Below, piece by piece: positions 12,565 through 24,644 of a stretch of DNA of 64,000 nt. The position numbers and the translations under genes were made by a program. This DNA comes from Hirsutella rhossiliensis. Lineage: Eukaryota; Ascomycota; Sordariomycetes; Hypocreales; Ophiocordycipitaceae. The notes under the pieces were generated by a model. That model was not told the DNA's origin, made no database searches, and saw nothing but the letters and a program-made list of their open reading frames with translations. Numbering within the stretch: position 1 is the stretch's first letter; each line of letters starts with the position of its first letter. The stretch is taken from assembly GCF_020360975.1 (NCBI RefSeq), contig NW_025408667.1, forward strand, positions 4,402,001 through 4,466,000, written 5' to 3'.

Positions 12565-15500
12565 TAGTGGACTCTCCACGTCTACCTCCGTCTCTGCATC
12601 TTGGAAAGCTATTGGAGAGATAGCGCCCCCCATTTGTCTCTATTTGAGTGCTTTGCTTCTGTGAAGCTTCTGGCTCCGTTGGGAACACAGAGGCTTTTCA
12701 GCCGCAAAGCGGATAATGTTTAACTGAGCAGGAACAGCAGGGGCGTTGGGTGCTGCCAAGCGTCACGTGCCGGATTGTGTACAGTCACAGTCGGCCTCAC
12801 CACCAAGCACGACCGACCTGATGCTCTGCAGACGCACGGTTAACGACACCCCCGTGGCCTCGTGGCTGGACAACGCAATCAGAGGACAGAGAAACCTTGG
12901 TGCAAAGTCAAAACTCACGACGGCCAGGTGCTCGGCCAGTTCATCCTTGACGCTACGCATGTCGACGCGTCTTGGGCGTCATCATCCACAGACCGCCTGC
13001 TGCTACCGCGTCAACAGGCGCATCGCGTGCCGGACAATCCTCTCCCAGCAAGTTTGACAGTGCATGTCAAAGACGACATGTCCCTGCACGCGTCGGTTGC
13101 TTGTTTACAAACCTCAAGCAGTTCAACCATGCAGGCGGCCCCCGCAATCTCCATGATTCGCACATGTACCCCGTACTCGCACCGATGCGCCATCTTGACG
13201 TTCCTGGCACAACAACCCAAGGGCCCTCCAAGGCTAACCCGGGCGAGCCAAGGGCAAGGAACGGCCTCGATGATGGCACACACGCACAGCGGCATTCGCG
13301 CGTACAGTATGCGACTGTGCAAGTAATAAAAGTACTGTACAGTACCATGGTAGTGCATCGGTGGGGACGTGGTGGTTCGTGGACTGACTGCACGCAGGGT
13401 TCGGCAAATACGATTCTCCGAGACTGTGGCGGCCCTTGTTGAATTGAACGACTCCAATCCCCTCGGCGCAAAGGGCCGCCTTGTCGCATGGGTCCGACCT
13501 CTCTCTCGCGCTCACTCTCTCCCGTCTTGTCGACGCGCACAGGCGTGGCGTCGTGGTGCCACCCCTCGAGGACCATCACGGACACAGACGGGGCCTCGAG
13601 TCCGAGGCCCAAGCTGACCGCCAGTGACGTGGACGGGCCGACGAGGGCACGCGACGTTTGACTTTGTTCACCGACACGACACGTCATGGCCGTCTCCAAC
13701 AAGACGCCCAGGATCGGTGGACAAGATGGTGCAGAGGGAGGGGGTGTAAGTCACATCGAAATGATCGCGCAGATCGGTGGCCACTTGCGATCTGCAGCCC
13801 CCCCTCCCTTTGGATGAGAGGAAAGGAGACGGACCGCGATGCTAAAAGCTTGGTCCAAGCCTCGGTGGCACGCCACGCCCGCGGAGGAAGCCTCGGCTGC
13901 TTGGTTGGCAGCAACGGATTAAGCGCCGAGGTCGGTGACTGGTGGGTTTTTCCTACAGTTCCTGTACAGGTATGCGGGTGGGAATGGGCGGGTACCGAAT
14001 GGGCGGGTACCTACTTCGTACGAAATGTGCCGACCTCAATGATGCGTGTAGGAACCTTGCTTGGGAGAGGCATCGCGACACTGCATGCACAGCGAATCCA
14101 TGTTTTCCATCTTCTCGGACGGGCCAAGACGCCGCCGCCGAGTGTGTGGTTGGCTGTTTTGCGGGCGAGCCCTTGGCGAACTTGGAGAAAGCTCGAAACA
14201 ACTTCCGAGACCTTGCCTGGCGAGTAAGCTCTGCCTCTCCGGCAGCCTGTGCGGCCCAGCACGAGTAATGGACGTATTGGCGAGTAGGGGGTTTCCGTTG
14301 GCCCACTCCCGCCAGCAAAGATTGTATAGGTAATCAATCCCATGATTCTACGGACACAAACTCCTGTTTGGTATCACCAGAGTGCTGGTGAGAGAGACCT
14401 GGCGTTGGCCGCGAGGCCCGCGACGAAACGATGCAGGTTGGCTGCGTGTCCCATCTGATAAACAGATTGGCATGCCATATTTTTCATCACCATGCCATGT
14501 GTCTTTGTTTGATGCAATCTCCATTCCCCTGCCTTGTGCTGGTTGTGTTCTTGTCGGTTTTCCTTGGCCATGCCTGCTCGGCCCTGGCCCCTGATGCAGT
14601 TGGTCAGTCGGTGGGCCTCCCTTTATTTTTCTTGCCGCTGATCAATCTGCCTCGCTAGAGGATTCTTCTTCTTTCTTCGGTGTCTTCCATTCCCCTCTTT
14701 CCCCGCCGAACCCCCTTCCACCCCTTTCTATTTCCCGTTCGCGGAGGGGGCGTTTCTCTTTCGCGGGGCGGGGAGCAGGGGGAAAAGGGGGAGGGGGTTT
14801 GGAGAAAAATTTCAAGGTCCCTATTCGCCCCTTGGTCTGTTTCCCCCTCTCTCTTGTATTCCGATGCTCATAGCAACAATGTCGCAATATTCAGAGGCGA
14901 CCCTGATGGGCGCACAGACGGATGAGACCCTGACATGAGCTGCTAGACTCGGGGCCAGGACGAAGTAGCCGATCCCTTTTTTCTACTTTTTTTTCTCCTC
15001 CTCGCTTAACTGTCAGGATCAAAGAGACGGGGCCAAAGGGGGCGTAGACTCTTAAGCGGAAAGACAGAAAAATACAAAGGCCTAGCGCAGACAAAAGAAT
15101 CGCCCCAATGCCGTGTGACGGATGGGATAGTCGAGCCTCTGTTGGATGGCAGCGTGCCTGCTCGCACCCATTGGCACATGGAAGCCATGCTGCATTGCTT
15201 ATCCCACCCGAACCTGTCACATCTTTGGCAGAATCGCCCGCCCCGGCAGTTCCGCCATGCTTGGATCTTGCGGGCCGTGCAACGAGGGTTAGACTGGGAG
15301 TAGGATAGGATAGGAAAACAGACATGCCATGGGTTCTTTGTTGCCCATTCATTCGTTCTTTTCATCCTCTGCTGCTCTGCGTCCTGTTGACCTTTGTGTT
15401 CTTGCTTGCTTTGTGTCTACTCACACGCCGCCATCCATGCCCGTCTGCCAAGGCCCAACACGACTGACAGCCGCCGTCGAGTGCCGGCTACCCGGACTCG

Positions 15501-17110
15501 GGTTGTCGTGCCATGAACACTCACGGTAGCATGTACAGTAAGTAGCATGTAAGTATGGTACGTGTGTGTATTATTAGCCCTGGGTCGCGGGCCATTTCTA
15601 GGCTTATTTTTATCTTGGCCTCTTTTCTTTCTGTCGTCATGCCTCCTGCACGCGGGTGGATGTCGGTGCCTACCGGTTTGGGAAGTCACCTCGGTGGACC
15701 TGCTGCGCCAGCCTGGGCACGTCGTACAGTATAGCACGGGGGGTAGGTACTGTGACTTGTCGGTCAGCAAGCACCAGATATTGCGCCCCCAACGGCAGCC
15801 AACCAACCCTTACAAGATGTGCTGTACAGGTACCTGACCTACGCAATTGCAGTGCTGGTCCCTTTTCTGCCCTTCTGCCTTTCTGCCTTGGGCGCCATGC
15901 GGAGGATTTTGGCCTACTTGCATACCTCGCGGCTGCAAGCACGCTTCTGACGTAGGGTACATGAGTTAGGTAGCAGGCAACGTTTGAGTGGTGACGCAGC
16001 TCAGGCAATTTGCTTTGGCATGCTCATTGTACTGTAGGTACTCCAAAGCCTTGGACGGATTTGAGCATCGAGGGCACAGGTACTAATTAGCATTGCTCAT
16101 CGTCTCGGAGAGAGACACGCTGTACATGCAAGCCACGGCGGCAGGCCACCGCACGGCATGTACTGGGTGGCCCCCAAGATGCGGGTGCGCTAGAGTCGAG
16201 GCGTCGGTTGGAATCCCAAGGTGACGCCGTCATCGTCTCTGACAGCGACAGCTTGCTTTTTCCTTCTCTCGTTGCCCCTTGTCGTGCTGGAGGGACCCCG
16301 TCTCGGCTCTGCTCTTCTGGCAGCAACCTGACACAGTACCTGGTACGAATACCAACCCTGGGTACTGGTACCTGAGCAGCCCTGTCTGCTACGCATCGTC
16401 CCAGGCATGCCAGAGGGCAGTCACCTCTTTCTTTTCTACAGTACTTACGGAGTAGTAGATACAGTAGGTATTCTTTCATCACCATTCTTACAGTACTGCT
16501 GCAGAAGAGCATCAACATCGACTGTGAATCGTCTCATCTCTGCATCCGGTTGCGCGCATGTGCAACTCAGATGGTACCTCTCAACATGCGACCGCTGTTC
16601 TCCGCCCATGCAGCAGCCCAAGACACTGTACAAAAGTGCAGTAGTGACAAGAAGGCCCAACAGCCACCATTGGCGCTGCAAGGGCCCTCTTCCACACGCC
16701 CTCCCTCTCCGTCTCTTTTCTAGGCCGAAGAAACCCCCCCCCGCCCCGCCCTCCTCTCTCCCTAAGGTCCGGCCTCGCTGCTGGACTGCCCGTATCCTCC
16801 TGGCGGAATCAGTCCTTTGCGGCCAGTCAGGCCAGATGAAAAGCTGTGAGAAGCTCGACCGTCGGCCGTCTGCAATGCGGCCCTGTTTCGGTCCCGCTGC
16901 CCTGGGCCTCCATCTGCCAGCGACCGCCCCCAAGAGGCTTTTTAGACGTACCCCCCAGACAGGGCCCCCCCCAGCAGTCTCGCAGGCCACACCCCCCCTG
17001 TACCTTAACTCTCAGAGGGACGGACTGGCCCTCGCAGTAGGTACCTTGCCTACAGTCTGGGCTAGCCTAAACCTGCCACTGCCCGTCTTGTCAAAAACCA
17101 CCTTCGTTCG

Positions 17111-18070
17111 CCGTTCCTCCCTATTGCATACTTGAACCCTCGCCCGTCCTCGAATCCCATTGCCAGTCTCCTCTCACCCCCAAACTCCCTCCAACACTTG
17201 CAAAGGCCCGTCCTTGGACTCCGCGACTCACTGCTCCCAAGACGCCCGCGTCACGTCGCGCCCCGCCGCGCTTCGCTCCTTGTGACCAACAGTCAGTCGT
17301 CGTCTGCCAGCATTGCCAGCTCCTTCGGGCAGCTGCACCCCATCTGCTGCGGCTCTGCGGGTGCGCAAACCCTGCCTCCCGACTCCCAGATCTCCGGCTC
17401 TTCTCGTTTCCCACCGATTCGCCTCGCTGCTGCTCTCGGTGAACAAGGCGCCCTTGATCGTCACCTCGACTCTGGCTGGCCATTGATCGTGCGCCCGCGC
17501 TTCCCGCACCCCGACGGACCTGCGACGGGGCTCGGGCGACTGGCGCGTCCCGTTGCTCTCTTTCGCCTCTGCTGCTCAGTCACAAAGACCCCTCGTCCTG
17601 CGGCCGGCGTGCTGATGGCCTAAACCAGCGACCTGCATATTATACCGCCTCCGCCGACTGCTCTTGTTGCTGCCGCCACCTCACCACCACCACCACCACC
17701 ACCACCACTCGACCCGACAGTCAACCTCGTCCATAGCACCCCGTCTTGGACACCACACCCTCGGGCGTCTTAGGCCTCCTTGTGCAGCCGTCTGGGTGGT
17801 GTTCTGCTGCTGCGCTGCACCGTCTTCTCCTCGCTACAGCACCCCATTGCCGCTCCCCGCCGTCAGCCCGTCATTGGCAACTCCAGCAGCACCTTCAATA
17901 CCACCCCTGGCCCTGCGACAGCGCCGCACATCTGCCAGCTCGACGTCTTCCCCGCATTCTGTTCCTGCCACGGGCCGTCCCAACATGCATACTGGACCTG
18001 CCAAGGGCTTATAAATGTCGACGCGGCCTTCAAGTGGCGCTCCTTGGCTCCCTTTCCCCATGCCATAACC
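17111..18070 (+). promoter_or_regulatory. Probable promoter and long 5' leader of the phospholipase C gene
   Basis: About 950 nt of C/T-rich sequence with few purine tracts precede the PLC start codon, typical of a fungal transcribed leader. It includes the (CAC)9 run at 17682-17708. The PLC frame stays open back to 17780 without an ATG, so this part of the leader merely lacks stops. Leader status is inferred from composition; I cannot place the transcription start. Confidence 0.5.
17682..17708 (+). repeat. (CAC)9 trinucleotide repeat
   Basis: Nine uninterrupted CAC units in the pyrimidine-rich leader upstream of the phospholipase C gene. Confidence 0.9.
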
Positions 18071-21000
18071 ATGGCCATGCCGAGCGACTCAATCCCTATT
18101 TCAATGACTTCTCAACAGCCTGTGGATGGACCCCCCAGGTCCTCCTTTTCTGCCCACCTCCGGCGCTCTCGCCCCAGCCAGCTTCAGACCAACTTTCATC
18201 CATCCAAATCACAACAGCAACAGTCGCCTCCTCATCTTCGCCAGTATCAACATCGTCACTGCTCGCCTCATTCTGCCGGGGTTCCCGTCTCGGCCATTAG
18301 TGCTTCTTCGATGGCCTCAAGCTCTCGGCAAACCTCTCCAATCATGTCCCCGGACACGGCTGTCTTGACCACAACCTCGTCGATCCAGGCATCGCCCGAA
18401 CCCATCCGGCCAAAAGACGTGGAACAGTTCCCTTCTACTTTCCAGCTGCCAGACTCCATCCTTTGTCGGAAAACCAGCAACAACTCTCTCGGCCACGGGT
18501 GCCCAGACAGCACCAGCCCCATCGCCGAGACCACTTATCAAAGTGTCAATGGCCACATGTCCACGTCGAGCAACGCTACCGCAACCGCTCACGGCAACCA
18601 TGCCAACTGTGCCTGCGGCAACACTGGCAAGAACAACCTGATCCGACGGCTCTCGAGCCGCGCATCGAGGCGAATCGCGACTCGCAGGCGGCAATCGTCG
18701 GCCGCACCGGCCAGCAGGGATGGCAGTGTCGGCCCCTGCTTCTTGCGGCGCCGTAGTGACAGCAACGGGACGGCGCCGCCCGACTACGTCACCATGTCGA
18801 CCGACTCCGAATCGGACCTGGACGAGCGGGAGGACTTTGCTTCCATCGGATCCTTGTACCTTGACAGCGCAGTCCGGGGCTCGTCGGCTAACAGTACGAC
18901 GGGTTCCATTACCGGCAGTGCCAACAACATGGCAGGCCCCGTCATTCCCCTGCAGCTTCAGCAAGGCACCTGGCTGAGGAAAATATCCAAGAAGAACCGT
19001 TCCAAGCGCATCCCTCTCGTCTACGAACCCGAGACGAACAAGCTCACATGGGACAGGCAGCGGCCAAACAAGTTTCTCCACGTCGACGAGATACGGGAGA
19101 TTCGGACCGGCTCTGACATTCAGCAGTATGGCCGCGACTTCAACATCCCGGAATCAGAGCGCTCCACCTGGTTTTCCATCCTCTACTCCATCCCCGAAAA
19201 GTCAAAGACCAAGTTCCTGCACCTCATTGCTGACGACGTCGAGACGTGCCTCACGTGGACAACCTTTCTCGACGCCTTGCTCAAGCATCGCCAGGAGGTC
19301 ATGACGTCTCTCATGACTTTCAACGACCGCGCCATCGCGCAGTACTGGCAGAGCGAGATGACGAGGCAATTTGGCGACCAGCCGCGCAGTGAGGAGCACG
19401 AGGAGCTGGGCATCGCGGGCGTGATGCAGGTTTGCCACAACCTACACATTTACAGTTCTCATTCTACACTGCAGGCCAACTTTCGCCGCTGCGACGCTCG
19501 ACGCCGTGAGCGGCTCAATTTCTCCGAGTTTTTGAATTTTGTGCGGCTCATGAGGCAGAGATCGGATGTGCGGCGAATCATGTACAGTATTGCCGCCAAT
19601 CCCGAGGTCGGCCTGACCCTGTCCGAGTTCTTGGCCTTCCTCCGGGAGGTCCAGGGCGAAGATGTTGACTCCAACACGGCCATGTGGGAGAAGCACTTTG
19701 CCAAGTTTGTTCGCAAGCATCGGCCAGGTGACGCCGACGGCCTTGACGCCGACCACGGCGGCGCCAGCATCATGTCGGAAGCCGCGTTTGTCGGCTTCCT
19801 GGCATCTCGGCACAACAGCCCCCTCGTCGACGAGCCCCAGGAATACGCGCTGGACCGGCCCATGAATGAATACTTCATCTCTAGCTCTCACAACACGTAC
19901 TTGCTTGGCCGCCAAGTCGCCGGCCAGTCCAGTGTCGAGGGATATATCTCGGCCCTTGTACGGGGGTGTCGGTGCGTCGAGGTGGACTGCTGGGATGGAT
20001 CCGATGGCCAGCCACAAGTTGTCCACGGCCGCACGCTCACGACAGCCATTAGCTTCCAAGAGGTCATGACAACCATCAACAAATATGCCTTTGTCAAGTC
20101 GAGTTTCCCGCTCTGGATCTCCCTTGAGGTTCACTGCAGCCCCGCTCAGCAAACATTGATGGTGGACATCATGAAGGAGGCTTTCGGGGCTCGGCTCCTC
20201 ACAGAACCGCTTGATCCATCGTCGGACAAGCTGCCATCGCCATCAGAGCTCATGGAGCGGATCCTCATCAAGGTCAAGAAGCCCGGAGGCAACCACGACA
20301 ACTCGTCGACGGAAATCATTGGCCGCAGGCGGGGGAGCAGCATCGGCTCCCCGGTGTCGAGGCCACCCGTCCCGGACAGCAGCTCGTTCCATCCTTCTCA
20401 GTCAGTCCCCCAGAGCCCTCTCCTCGCCGCCAGCAGCCAGGCGCGGTGGCTGGTTGGCAAGAGCCGAGTCAACACCATCACCGAGGGCCAAGTCCACGGG
20501 CTGATGAGCAGCAGCACCAGCGACAACGAGAGCGGCAGCGAGGTTGGATCGGTCAGCAGGTCGGCAAACAAGACGACCAAGCTTCTCGGGGCACTTGGCG
20601 TCTACTGCGCCGGGGTCAAGTACTTTGGGTTCGACTCGCCCGCCGCCAAGACGTTTAACCACATCTTTTCCTTTATGGAGACGAGCTTTGCCAAGCACTC
20701 ACGGACAAAGGAAGCGAAGATGGCGCTCGACATCCACAACATGCGCTACATGATGCGCGTCTACCCCGACGGGATGAGGTTTGCGTCGAGCAACTATGAC
20801 CCCTTAATTTATTGGCGCCGCGGCGTGCAGATGGCGGCCCTGAACTGGCAGACGTTTGACTTGGGAACACAGCTCAACCACGCCATGTTTGAGGGCGGCA
20901 AGGACGAGTCTGGATACGTGCTCAAGCCAACCGAGCTGCGGGACATCCAGGTGCGCCCCTTTGACTCGGCCATTGCACAGGGCAAAAAGGAGCGGTCCGT

Positions 21001-21613
21001 TGTGTCGTTTAGCATCGACGTCGTCTCAGCGCAGCAGCTTATGCGGCCGGCCAACCTCGCAGCCAGCAAGTCCATGGATCCGTATGTCGAAGTGCAAGTC
21101 TTTCACGCCAACGACAAGCGCGATAAGAAGGAGGCGGGCTCTACCCTCGTCCACGACCACGACACGCCCCTCAAGTTCCAGACCGAGGTGATACGGGAGA
21201 ACGGCTTCAATCCCGTCTTCTCGGGTGGGCAGTTCAGGTTCAAGGTGACGACGAAGCACCCCGAGCTCATCTTTGTGCGCTGGTCGGTCAAGTTGGCGAG
21301 CTACGGCGAGAGCTACAACAGCAAAGACGGCGCGGCGATTGCAACGTACACGGCCAAGCTCAAGAACCTCAAGCAAGGTTACCGCACGCTCCCGCTGCTG
21401 AACCACGGCGGCGACCAGTATCTCTTTTCCACGCTGTTTTGCAGGATTAACGTGGGCGCCATCGAGACGAGGCTCTTCGATGCGCCGCCCCCGACGCAGG
21501 ACATGAGCAAGCTCAACCGCCTGGGCGGCAAGGTGTTTGGCCGTTCCAGCACGAGTCCCCGAAGCACGTTTGAGACGAGCAGCTTGGAAAAGGTCAGTGT
21601 TGACGGCACTTGA
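18071..21613 (+). CDS. plc1: Phosphoinositide-specific phospholipase C (delta-type)
   Basis: A single intronless frame of 1180 aa. The start chosen is the first in-frame ATG, in context AACCATGGCC; upstream codons in frame lack an ATG. The enzyme hydrolyses PI(4,5)P2 to IP3 and diacylglycerol. Domain order: a 290-residue disordered Ser/Thr/Pro-rich head, a PH-like domain (about 300-407), an EF-hand-like region (about 420-560), the X box (about 595-745) with catalytic His607 (SSSHNTY) and His652 (VVHGRTL), a linker, the Y box (about 837-953, VYPDGMRFASSNYDPLIYW), and a C2 domain (about 974-1150, SMDPYVEV). Both catalytic His and the SSNYDP motif are present, so it should be active and Ca-dependent. 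The long head and the 15-kb upstream gap are unusual; the head is probably regulatory. Confidence 0.95.
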   Translation: MAMPSDSIPISMTSQQPVDGPPRSSFSAHLRRSRPSQLQTNFHPSKSQQQQSPPHLRQYQHRHCSPHSAGVPVSAISASSMASSSRQTSPIMSPDTAVLTTTSSIQASPEPIRPKDVEQFPSTFQLPDSILCRKTSNNSLGHGCPDSTSPIAETTYQSVNGHMSTSSNATATAHGNHANCACGNTGKNNLIRRLSSRASRRIATRRRQSSAAPASRDGSVGPCFLRRRSDSNGTAPPDYVTMSTDSESDLDEREDFASIGSLYLDSAVRGSSANSTTGSITGSANNMAGPVIPLQLQQGTWLRKISKKNRSKRIPLVYEPETNKLTWDRQRPNKFLHVDEIREIRTGSDIQQYGRDFNIPESERSTWFSILYSIPEKSKTKFLHLIADDVETCLTWTTFLDALLKHRQEVMTSLMTFNDRAIAQYWQSEMTRQFGDQPRSEEHEELGIAGVMQVCHNLHIYSSHSTLQANFRRCDARRRERLNFSEFLNFVRLMRQRSDVRRIMYSIAANPEVGLTLSEFLAFLREVQGEDVDSNTAMWEKHFAKFVRKHRPGDADGLDADHGGASIMSEAAFVGFLASRHNSPLVDEPQEYALDRPMNEYFISSSHNTYLLGRQVAGQSSVEGYISALVRGCRCVEVDCWDGSDGQPQVVHGRTLTTAISFQEVMTTINKYAFVKSSFPLWISLEVHCSPAQQTLMVDIMKEAFGARLLTEPLDPSSDKLPSPSELMERILIKVKKPGGNHDNSSTEIIGRRRGSSIGSPVSRPPVPDSSSFHPSQSVPQSPLLAASSQARWLVGKSRVNTITEGQVHGLMSSSTSDNESGSEVGSVSRSANKTTKLLGALGVYCAGVKYFGFDSPAAKTFNHIFSFMETSFAKHSRTKEAKMALDIHNMRYMMRVYPDGMRFASSNYDPLIYWRRGVQMAALNWQTFDLGTQLNHAMFEGGKDESGYVLKPTELRDIQVRPFDSAIAQGKKERSVVSFSIDVVSAQQLMRPANLAASKSMDPYVEVQVFHANDKRDKKEAGSTLVHDHDTPLKFQTEVIRENGFNPVFSGGQFRFKVTTKHPELIFVRWSVKLASYGESYNSKDGAAIATYTAKLKNLKQGYRTLPLLNHGGDQYLFSTLFCRINVGAIETRLFDAPPPTQDMSKLNRLGGKVFGRSSTSPRSTFETSSLEKVSVDGT

Positions 21614-22971
21614 TGATGCCGCGGGTCGCTGGATTGCTCAGGTGATTCCACGTGGCACAACCAAATTGATGACTCGGACATGGCGGCGGTATCCTCGTTG
21701 CGGGGTGGCCGACGTCGAGACCGACTTCATTCATGTATTCGTTTTCTTCTTCTCTTCTCTTCGGAATTTTTTTTCACTTCATCTCGATTTGCCGCACGAT
21801 CCGTTGCAACGCCCCACGCCTCGAGCGGCGGTTGAGAAAGCTTGACTTACCTTTTGGGGGCTGGGTTACCCTTGGCAAAGGCTATCATTTGTTCGACCTT
21901 TTCTTGATCTTTCTTCTTCCGGCTACAGGACAGCCATGTCACGAATGAGGACGCTCTTGTTTCTCTTTCTTTGTGTATGATGGCGTACGAAAACAGGATG
22001 GAAAATACCCGCATATGGGAGAAGCGTGCAAAGAGTCTTGGTATCATTTTTTTTTCTTTCATATCTCTTCCCCTGTGATGATAGAGGAGCAGCGCTGCCG
22101 GAATGATGAGCATATATATACCACGCGTCTTGAAGGGGGGCCAGAAAATGAAAGCATAGCATCTAAACACAAGTCTTGGCAAGCACCACTGCATGGAGAG
22201 GCGTGGTTCGGTCGACGGCCTTTTCTCTCATTCTCAACGCCAGTCTTGAACTCTCTTGCGGTGCTCGAGGGTGGCGTAATTGAACATGGGGCAGTCGTTT
22301 ACCCTCTTTTCATGGACGGTTTGTGATGCCGGGCTTTACTGTACTGGCTCGGCCATGGGGATAGAAAGACGAGGTCGGGCCCTAGGTCGGGTGGTGGGTA
22401 AAAGCTGTGCGATTACTGCTACAGGAAACATGCAGGTGGGAGGATTGCGGCGGCACAGAATAGCATTTGTCTCGTTTAGGGAGTGGTGCGTGTACACGAA
22501 GGTGAAGCCGGGGAGGGGGAGCGTGTAACTTAGGATTGATGACGAGGCCAGCGCTGGGCTGGGCTGGGCTATGCCGGACATGGGGATGAATTGATGGCTC
22601 TCTGCCCCTGCGCGGCGCTGGACTTGGGTGCTTGCGTTGCATGCTTTGCGAGTCTGTCTTGTTGTCGTGGTGTCGAAGCCTCCCTCTCTGTGCGTGTCTG
22701 TGTGCGTATACGGTCACTGTTCCTAGCTTTGAAACGGAAGGGGTCCATCGGGAGACGAAGGGGAGCAGCAGCGCCCACAGTCGAGGGGCCCCCCCGGAAG
22801 CAAGAAGAAGCTCGACGAATATTCTTCCCCCATTCTCCTTGCCCCCCCTTCGCCTCTCCAATGGGGACTTGGCTTGTACTATATGCATAGAAAATACCAT
22901 ATCTTATACACGCGCGTTGCGGGAACAAGCCCCGTCTCGGAAACAAGGTTGTTCCAGTCGCTCACTCGAAA
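21614..22971. other. Intergenic between two convergent genes
   Basis: Holds the 3' ends of the phospholipase C gene (+) and the palmitoyltransferase gene (-). It has T-rich runs (for example 21760-21775 and 22049-22060) and a short CTGGG repeat at 22554-22570. No supportable gene. Confidence 0.6.
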
Positions 22972-24644
22972 TCAATCCACCCCGTCGTCCTGGAAGCGCG
23001 GACTCGTCACGACCTCGCCCTCGCCGCGCCCGCTCTGCGCGCTGCTCTTGCGCAGCATGCCGCTCGCGCCGCCGCGGCCCCACCCGCGCCCGTTGGTTAC
23101 CACGTCGAGGGCCCGCCGCTCCGCCTCCTCGCGGCCCGCCGCTGCCTGCGAGCCGGCCCCGCTGCCGGGCGCCGCCGCCGCCGCCGCCTCGTCGTCGTCC
23201 GTGTCGTAGAGGTCGTCCTCGAGCGTCTTGCCCCGCTGGCTGAGCCGCTGCATGCGCACCCCCTGCGTGCCGTCGGCGTACAGGTTCGGGTCCCGGCCGA
23301 GCACGCGGTCCGCCTTGCTTGGCGCCCTCCTGGCGGCGCCGTGGACGGGTCCCGGGCCCCCGGGGCCGATTCCTCCATCCCCCCAGGCGCCTCTGTTGGC
23401 GCCGGGGTTGTGAGGCTCGTCGTCGCCTGCGCCCCAGCCTGCGTTGACCTCGCGCGCCCGCTGCTCGTCTCGCTCGAGTCGTAACCGGTCGCGCGCCTTG
23501 AGCCACTCCGGGTTGGGATCCCACGTCCACCCGTCTCCAGTGGTATTGCAGACGGGGAGAAGCCACAACGGGGGTGACGGCCCCAAGAGGTGGAGCAGGT
23601 TGCGTTTCCAGCCGAGGTCAAAGGCGTTGGGGAGCTTTTCCGAGTCGCTCTCGTCCAGGTACTCTTCGTACCGCTTGCGCGTCTGCTGCCGCTCCATCTC
23701 TTCGTACGACAGCTGCGCCGGCCGCGCACCCTCTCCAGTCGGGCGCTGCTCTTCAAGATCATCGGGTCGGTCGGCGCCGGGCAAGACGTTGGCGTGCAGG
23801 TCGTCCATGCACTGGACGGCCGCCTGCGGGACGGGGTTGGCCGAGGCGTGCGGCTGGTGGTGCATCCTGCGCAGGGGCGACATGTAGCGCGTCCGTTCGA
23901 GAAACTCAATCGTCGTCTGGGCGCGGCAGGCGAGCATGATGTGCCAGATGGTAAAGACGCCAATGACGACGCCGATGATGCCGCCGACGACGCTGAGGAC
24001 GATGAAGTTGACGGGCATGAGGGCGTCGACGTAGCGGGCCGACTCCTCCACCACCTCGTGCCAGACCCAGCTGCCGCTGACGACGAAGCTGTAGAGGCTG
24101 AAGAGGGTGGTGTAGAAGAGGAAGAGCAGAAAGGCCTTGTGGTTGCGCAGGCCGATGCAGGTGGCGAGCCAGATGCAGTGGTGGTCCATCTTGAGGACGC
24201 AGCGGCCGCACGACGAGCAGTGATGGGTCCGGTCGGGCTTGCGAGCCTGGCACTTCTTACAGTACCGCATCTGGCCATTGCTGGACTTTACGGTCAGGGA
24301 CGAGGCGGGCGGGAGCGAACGCGAGGTCGGGAGGAGGCCGTAGCCATCGTCGTTTGTCGTCGAGCCGGGCTTTGTGAGGACGGCCGTCGTGTAGGACCAG
24401 TTGAGGAGGATATAGAGCAAGACGCCGACGACCGACGACGAGGTGCCTTGGGGCCACGTTAGGTTCTGTTATCTGTTTGTCCCCGGGACTGCATACCTAT
24501 CCAGCTGCTCTGAGACGTCACCTTGCCAATGACCACCACCACCCAGACGGCCCACGTCGTCAGCCCGTAGACGAAGACGACGGGCAGATACTTGCCCAGG
24601 GTGCAGCACGCGCGCTCCATCTTGCGCGTGCAGCGCCGGGGCAT
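22972..24644 (-). CDS. pfa3: DHHC-type protein S-palmitoyltransferase (Pfa3-like)
   Basis: Exons on the minus strand are 24644-24497 and 24446-22972 (540 aa); the 50-nt intron has donor GTATGC and branch CTAAC. Four membrane spans (about 18-40, 52-73, 152-174 and 190-213) surround a complete cysteine-rich domain (about 109-148) with catalytic Asp-His-His-Cys at 137-140 inside KMDHHCIWLATCIG. A TTxE motif (TTIE) follows TM4. The C-terminal third is cytosolic, rich in Ala, Gly, Arg and acidic residues. DHHC enzymes transfer palmitate from CoA to protein cysteines. The closest yeast type is Pfa3, the vacuolar enzyme for Vac8, but assignment to Pfa3 rather than another fungal Pfa is by eye. The two N-terminal spans lie close together, as the family expects. 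Confidence 0.88.

Larger units (their letters stand above)
9281..17110. other. Gene-poor region B with clustered GTAC/TACCTAGGTA-type motifs
   Basis: No frame here shows domain-like sequence. What distinguishes it is repeated short palindromic motifs built on GTAC, AGTAC and TACCT: near 9285-9306, 11669-11690, 12531-12564, 13303-13348, 13953-14016, 15532-15565, 15724-15755, 15821-15840, 16029-16045, 16335-16378, 16438-16497 and 17034-17055. Similar scattered motifs occur in many sordariomycete intergenic regions. Their function is unknown to me. Confidence 0.55.

Noticed and set aside
23590..24462. 290-codon plus-strand frame antisense to the palmitoyltransferase
   Set aside because: The minus strand encodes a complete DHHC domain; the antisense frame is Val/Ala/Asp-biased shadow sequence.
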